From assembly GCA_021786335.1 (NCBI GenBank), contig JAJYNM010000030.1:1-8658 (forward strand): DNA of 8,658 nucleotides, read 5' to 3'. The notes below the pieces were generated by a model. It was not told the DNA's origin. It made no database searches and worked only from the letters and a program-made list of their open reading frames with translations. The translations under genes were made by a program, and so were the position numbers. Below are positions 5,560 to 8,658 of this stretch, in pieces. This stretch comes from an archaeon (lineage in GTDB: Archaea; Thermoproteota; Nitrososphaeria; Nitrososphaerales; UBA183). Each line of letters begins with the position of its first letter. The stretch's first letter is position 1.

Positions 5560-5585
5560 CGACAGAAGCCAGCGACCTGAACGCA

Positions 5586-5960
5586 ATGGCTGAAGACACC
5601 GACCTGAAGCTCCTAGAGCAGCGGAAGCTCGAGGAGCTTAGGAAGAGACTGAAAGCAGCGGAGCATGCTCCCAAAAAGGAGAAGACCGACAGGGAAGTGG
5701 TAGAGGGGATACTCTACGACAGAGGGGCCGAGGTTCTTGAGACGGCGTACTCGTTCTATCCCGCCGAGACGGAGAGGCTGGTCAAAGAGCTCGCGGGGAT
5801 GGTTCGTGCCGGCCGGCTGAACGGAACGATTGGAGGGGGCGAACTGCTATCCATATTCCGGCAGCTCGGGCTGAGGTTCCGGATGAAGACATCGATCAAG
5901 GTGATGGACCAGGGGAAGCTTGTTGACCTGAGCGAGAAGCTCGGGAAGAGGGAGGAATGA
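5586..5960 (+). CDS. PDCD5-family DNA-binding protein
   Basis: 124-residue protein of the archaeal/eukaryotic PDCD5 (TFAR19) family, small basic proteins with a three-helix core thought to bind double-stranded DNA. The N-terminal helix is the typical charged stretch LKLLEQRKLEELRKRLKA (7-24). The core (about 36-92) contains DREVVEGILYDRGAEVLE and continues AYSFYPAETERLVKELAGMV. It ends with TIGGGELLSIFRQLGL (81-96), the equivalent of the conserved last core helix. The tail (97-124) differs from the short basic tail of euryarchaeal members and is closer to what I recall for thaumarchaeal ones; that is recollection, not a comparison made here. The frame stays open upstream to 5532, but the TATA position makes ATG 5586 the likely start. 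Its stop overlaps the next gene by four bases (ATGA), indicating coupled translation with the PbaB-like chaperone. Confidence 0.85.
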   Translation: MAEDTDLKLLEQRKLEELRKRLKAAEHAPKKEKTDREVVEGILYDRGAEVLETAYSFYPAETERLVKELAGMVRAGRLNGTIGGGELLSIFRQLGLRFRMKTSIKVMDQGKLVDLSEKLGKREE

Positions 5961-6730
5961 GCGCCGCGACGGTCGTCAAAGAGAGGGTTCTCTCGGTCCC
6001 AAGGGGCCGGCAGCCTGTCCTTGTCTGCGGGCTCCCCGGGAGCGGCTACGTGGGGAAGCTCGCGGCGGACCACCTGGTGACCTCGCTCAGGCTGAAAAAG
6101 ATCGCTGAGTACACCAGCGCCGCATTCCCGCCTCAGGTGAGTGTGAAGGAAGACGGGATAGCTGAGCCTCCCAAGGGCGAGCTCTTCTTCGCGTCCATGA
6201 AGGGGAAGAGGAGCATCATGGTATTCACCGCCGACACCCAGCCGACGACCTCCGAAGGAGAGTATGAGCTTTCGGACAAGGTGGTAAAGTTCGCGAAGAA
6301 GTGCGGGGTGAAGAGAGTCTATACGCTGGCGGCCTACATAACAGGCTCCTTCACAAAGTCTCCAAAGGTGTACGGTGCAGGAACATGCAAGGAGATGGCA
6401 GACGTACTGTCTGCCAGCGGAGTCACGCTGATGAAGGACGGCGGGATCAGCGGAATGAACGGGCTGCTCATAGGGGTGGGGGCGCTCAGGGGATTGGAAG
6501 GCGCGTGCCTCCTCGGGGAGACGTCAGGCTATGTCGTCGACGCTGCGGCCTCCAAGGCCGTCCTCGAGCTGCTGTCGAGGGTGCTAGACATCCCGATGGA
6601 CACGTCCAGGCTGAACGAGAGGGCCGAAGAGACGCAGAAGGTGATCAGCCAGCTCCAGGCGATGGCGGAACAGTCTCGTGAGGCAGCTCCACAGTCGTCG
6701 CGCGAACAGAGACCAGGCTACATCGGATAG
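5957..6730 (+). CDS. PAC2-family proteasome assembly chaperone (PbaB-like)
   Basis: 257-residue protein of the PAC2 superfamily, related to archaeal PbaB and eukaryotic PAC2/Pba2. The family assists or engages assembly of the 20S proteasome. The N-terminal Rossmann-like strand and loop VLVCGLPGSGYVGKLAADHL (21-40) is the family hallmark. It is followed by AAFPPQVSV (55-63), TADTQPTTSEGEY (91-103), TLAAYITG (123-130), VYGAGT (138-143) and GGISGMNGLLIGV (162-174). After about 215 a charged helix leads to a Q/S/R-rich flexible tail ending RPGYIG. Archaeal PbaB proteins are known for a C-terminal HbYX motif that docks in the proteasome. Here Tyr is third from last (Y255), so the strict motif is absent. 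Translation is coupled to the PDCD5 gene by an ATGA overlap. It ends 2 nt from the end of the converging membrane-protein gene. Confidence 0.9.
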   Translation: MSAATVVKERVLSVPRGRQPVLVCGLPGSGYVGKLAADHLVTSLRLKKIAEYTSAAFPPQVSVKEDGIAEPPKGELFFASMKGKRSIMVFTADTQPTTSEGEYELSDKVVKFAKKCGVKRVYTLAAYITGSFTKSPKVYGAGTCKEMADVLSASGVTLMKDGGISGMNGLLIGVGALRGLEGACLLGETSGYVVDAAASKAVLELLSRVLDIPMDTSRLNERAEETQKVISQLQAMAEQSREAAPQSSREQRPGYIG

Positions 6731-6732
6731 AG

Positions 6733-6993
6733 TTAGAAGGCGGGGAGGCTGACCCCGAAGACGCCTGTCAGAGCCACGTCCAAGACCATCAGTATGAGCC
6801 ACGCCAGGACTACGACTGCGACGGCGCCGAGCAAGGAGGTGTGGAATGCCCGCCTGAAGACAGCCAACCAGCCCAGGAGGCCGAGGGCGAGAGCCACCGC
6901 TAGCGCCGGTGAGTCCATGACCGCGCCCAGAGCGAAAGCGACCACGAGGTACACGACGTAGTAGACCACAACCCCACCCAAGTTAGCGCCCAT
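6733..6993 (-). CDS. Polytopic membrane protein, 3' part of a frame-split gene
   Basis: Unnamed hydrophobic protein; as an isolated frame it gives 86 residues from ATG 6993. Three membrane segments are visible: about 6-26 (GGVVVYYVVYLVVAFALGAV), 29-46 (SPALAVALALGLLGWLAV) and 53-78. I doubt that ATG 6993 is the true start. The same frame upstream encodes DRATFGGA directly before it, which reads as coding. A well-placed ribosome site and a first membrane segment lie in the other frame at 7135-6983. Joining the two by one base near 7018-7022 gives a protein of about 133 residues with four membrane helices. This suggests a real frameshift, a sequencing error or, least likely, programmed frameshifting. 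The function is unknown. It sits behind rtcB in the same direction and converges on the pbaB-like gene. Confidence 0.7.
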   Translation of the reverse strand: MGANLGGVVVYYVVYLVVAFALGAVMDSPALAVALALGLLGWLAVFRRAFHTSLLGAVAVVVLAWLILMVLDVALTGVFGVSLPAF

Positions 6994-7135
6994 CGCGCCG
7001 CCGAAGGTGGCCCTGTCTCCCCTTGACCAACTTTTCCGCGAAGTTCACCGGGACTGACACCACCGCCCAAAGAACGGCCAGCCCGACTGAGACAAGCAGC
7101 ATCACGCCTCCGGTGGGTAGGTGCAGCGTGAGCAT
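6983..7135 (-). CDS. 5' part of the frame-split membrane-protein gene
   Basis: This 50-codon frame is too short for most gene finders but has strong start signals. ATG 7135 lies 6 nt after the rtcB stop, and the archaeal Shine-Dalgarno sequence GGGGTGA overlaps that stop, 6 nt before the ATG. The product begins MLTLHLPTGG and contains one membrane segment (about 9-32, MLLVSVGLAVLWAVVSVPV). It then reads NFAEKLVKG before degenerating into an arginine-rich end (GHLRRRDGR). Shifting frame by one base right after KLVKG gives DRATFGGAMGANLGG and continues into the downstream membrane segments. I interpret it as the N-terminus of the gene ending at 6733. Confidence 0.6.
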   Translation of the reverse strand: MLTLHLPTGGVMLLVSVGLAVLWAVVSVPVNFAEKLVKGRQGHLRRRDGR

Positions 7136-7137
7136 CC

Positions 7138-7148
7138 TAGCTCACCCC
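7138..7148 (-). promoter_or_regulatory. Ribosome binding site inside the rtcB stop region
   Basis: On the minus strand GGGGTGA overlaps the rtcB TGA stop (7144-7142) and lies 6 nt before ATG 7135. It is among the clearest Shine-Dalgarno sequences in the window and sets the start of the membrane-protein gene at 7135. Confidence 0.55.
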
Positions 7149-8599
7149 TTGATGTTGCCAATGGGCCGGAGCGCCACGACCTTCTTGGAAATCCCTGCCC
7201 TGTCCATGGTCTCCACCACCTCGGAGATGTCTTTGTAGGCCATCCCGGCCTCCTCTGCGAGGCCGTCCATGGTGGCAGCCTTCACATAGATGCCTCGGTC
7301 CAGCATTCTACGCTGCAGCTCCGCACCGTGCACTTCGCGCCTCGCGGCTGTCCTGGACATGGTCCTCCCTGACCCATGCGCAGTTGAACCGAAGGTCTCC
7401 TCCATGGCCTTCTGGGACCCGACTAGCAGGTAGGACCCGGTCTCCATGGACCCTCCTATAATCACGGGCTGTCCTATTCCCCGGTATGGAGCGGGGATGT
7501 CCGGGTGCCCCGGGCCGAAGCTGCGCGTCGCCCCCTTCCTGTGCACGAGGACATCAGCACTCTTGCCTTCGTAGGAATGCCTCTCCACCTTCGCTACGTT
7601 GTGGCATACGTCGTAGATGAGGTGCATGTCGAGGGCCTCGGCTTCCCTGTGGAATGTCCTGGAGAAGGCCTCCCTGACCCTCTGCACTATGATCTGCCTG
7701 TTTGTGAAGGCCATGTTGGCCGCGCAGACCATTGCCCCGTAGTAGTCCTTACCCTCCTTCGACGCGAAGGGGGCGCAAGCTAGCTCTCTGTCCTTGACCT
7801 GGATTCCATGTCTCTTCATAGCACCGTCGAAGACGCGGAGGTAGTCGCTCCCTATCTGGTGGCCGAACCCGCGGCTTCCACAGTGTATCATGACCAGGAC
7901 CTGGTCATCCTGGACGATTCCGAAGTGCCTTGCAAGTTCTTGGTCGAAGTACCTGGCAGGGTCGACCACCTGAACTTCGAGGTAATGGTTGCCTGAACCC
8001 AGCGTCCCGAGCTGGTCGATCCCTCTGGTCCGGGCCTGGCGACTGACCTTGGACGGGTCAGCCCCCTTGATGTAACCCCCCTCTTCTACGTGGGCCGGGT
8101 CGTCCTCCCACGCCTGGCCATTCTCGGCGCACCACTTCACCCCGTACTTCATGATCTCGTCGAACTGAGGCTCGCTGACCCTCAGGAACCCCTTCACGCC
8201 TACTCCTGCGGGGACGAGTTTGAAGATGAGGTCGACTAGCTCCTTTATCTTTGGTTTGACTTCTGAGTACGTAAGATTCGTCCGTATCAAACGCATCCCA
8301 CAGTTAATGTCGAAACCAATCCCTCCAGGCGAGATTATCCCGTCCTCGATGTCGAACGCTGCCACTCCTCCTATCGGGAACCCATACCCCCAATGAGCGT
8401 CGGCCATGGCATAGGCCTGCCTGACGATCCCCGGGAGGCAGGCGACGTTGGTCACCTGCTCGATCACGCCGGTGTCCATCGCTTCGAGGAGCTTGCGCGT
8501 GGCATAGATCTTCGCGGGGACATTCATCCCCGGCTTGTAGGACTGTGGAATCTCCCACGAGTAATCTGAAAGCTGCTTGAAAGAGCTTGTCTGTGCCAC
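7142..8599 (-). CDS. rtcB: tRNA-splicing ligase RtcB
   Basis: GTP- and Mn2+-dependent RNA ligase that joins 2',3'-cyclic phosphate or 3'-phosphate ends to 5'-OH ends, sealing archaeal tRNA exons after intron removal. At 485 residues it has normal length and no intein, unlike some archaeal RtcB genes. Metal and active-site residues follow the Pyrococcus pattern: D97 and C100 (GFDINCGMR), H205 (GSGNHYLEV), H239 (MIHCGSRGFGH), H333 (VCHNVAK) and H408 (AHGSGR), the last matching the guanylylated histidine. ADAHWGYGFPIGG (66-78) is the expected N-terminal signature. The start is GTG 8599, reading AQTSSFKQL. TATA-like CTTAAAGG at 8644-8637 predicts a leader of about 16 nt. The downstream membrane-protein gene follows after 6 nt. 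The cofactor gene archease is not adjacent. Confidence 0.97.
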   Translation of the reverse strand: MAQTSSFKQLSDYSWEIPQSYKPGMNVPAKIYATRKLLEAMDTGVIEQVTNVACLPGIVRQAYAMADAHWGYGFPIGGVAAFDIEDGIISPGGIGFDINCGMRLIRTNLTYSEVKPKIKELVDLIFKLVPAGVGVKGFLRVSEPQFDEIMKYGVKWCAENGQAWEDDPAHVEEGGYIKGADPSKVSRQARTRGIDQLGTLGSGNHYLEVQVVDPARYFDQELARHFGIVQDDQVLVMIHCGSRGFGHQIGSDYLRVFDGAMKRHGIQVKDRELACAPFASKEGKDYYGAMVCAANMAFTNRQIIVQRVREAFSRTFHREAEALDMHLIYDVCHNVAKVERHSYEGKSADVLVHRKGATRSFGPGHPDIPAPYRGIGQPVIIGGSMETGSYLLVGSQKAMEETFGSTAHGSGRTMSRTAARREVHGAELQRRMLDRGIYVKAATMDGLAEEAGMAYKDISEVVETMDRAGISKKVVALRPIGNIKG

Positions 8600-8636
8600 C
8601 CAGAGCCCCTGCCCTTTTCCTTGCCTGCGAGTTGAG

Positions 8637-8646
8637 CCTTTAAGGG
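8637..8646 (-). promoter_or_regulatory. TATA-like element of rtcB
   Basis: On the minus strand CCCTTAAAGG lies about 42 bp before the GTG start, predicting transcription near 8615 and a short leader with weak G-rich ribosome-binding potential. It is the only A/T-rich element between the window edge and rtcB. Confidence 0.4.
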
Positions 8647-8658
8647 TTTGGAGGTCTC

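Overview
The window reads as a housekeeping stretch of an archaeal chromosome. The best fit is a member of the Thaumarchaeota/Nitrososphaeria lineage with fairly high GC, but that placement is inference from protein character and not from a marker gene. The archaeal evidence is a KH/metallo-beta-lactamase/beta-CASP termination nuclease (aCPSF1/FttA), an Sm-like protein, an MCT-1-type PUA protein, a PDCD5-family protein, a PbaB-type PAC2 protein, archaeal SepF, a zinc-containing dicluster ferredoxin and an RtcB RNA ligase. TATA-like boxes also sit about 27-42 bp before most promoter-proximal starts, which suits short-leader or leaderless archaeal mRNAs. I see no mobile element, CRISPR array, rRNA or convincing tRNA.

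Layout. Positions 1-36 hold the last codons of an upstream plus-strand gene. It is followed 2 nt later by aCPSF1 (39-1952, +). A gap of about 200 bp then leads to sepF, on the minus strand and convergent with aCPSF1 (2152-2478). The PUA/MCT-1 gene (2612-3091, -) and the LSm gene (3155-3385, +) diverge from a 63-bp interval with one central TATA-like element. Next come a membrane-anchored coiled-coil gene (3483-4145, +) and rpiA (4145-4837, +), which overlap by one base. A monocistronic zinc ferredoxin (4963-5391, +) follows. The PDCD5-family gene (5586-5960, +) and the pbaB-like gene (5957-6730, +) overlap by four bases. The last part is on the minus strand: rtcB (7142-8599) followed after 6 nt by a small polytopic membrane-protein gene (7135 down to 6733). 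That membrane gene appears split by a one-base frame change near 7018-7022, and its end lies 2 nt from the end of the pbaB-like gene.

Functionally the window is weighted towards RNA metabolism (3'-end formation and termination, LSm, PUA/ribosome binding, tRNA ligation). It also carries proteasome assembly, cell division anchoring, pentose-phosphate metabolism and electron transfer. Nothing here looks like a dedicated novel system. The points most worth a second look are the broken or frameshifted membrane gene behind rtcB, the unnamed TM/coiled-coil gene coupled to rpiA, the degenerate KH loop of aCPSF1, the missing strict HbYX tail on the PbaB-like protein, and the symmetric or repeated DNA elements in the short promoters.
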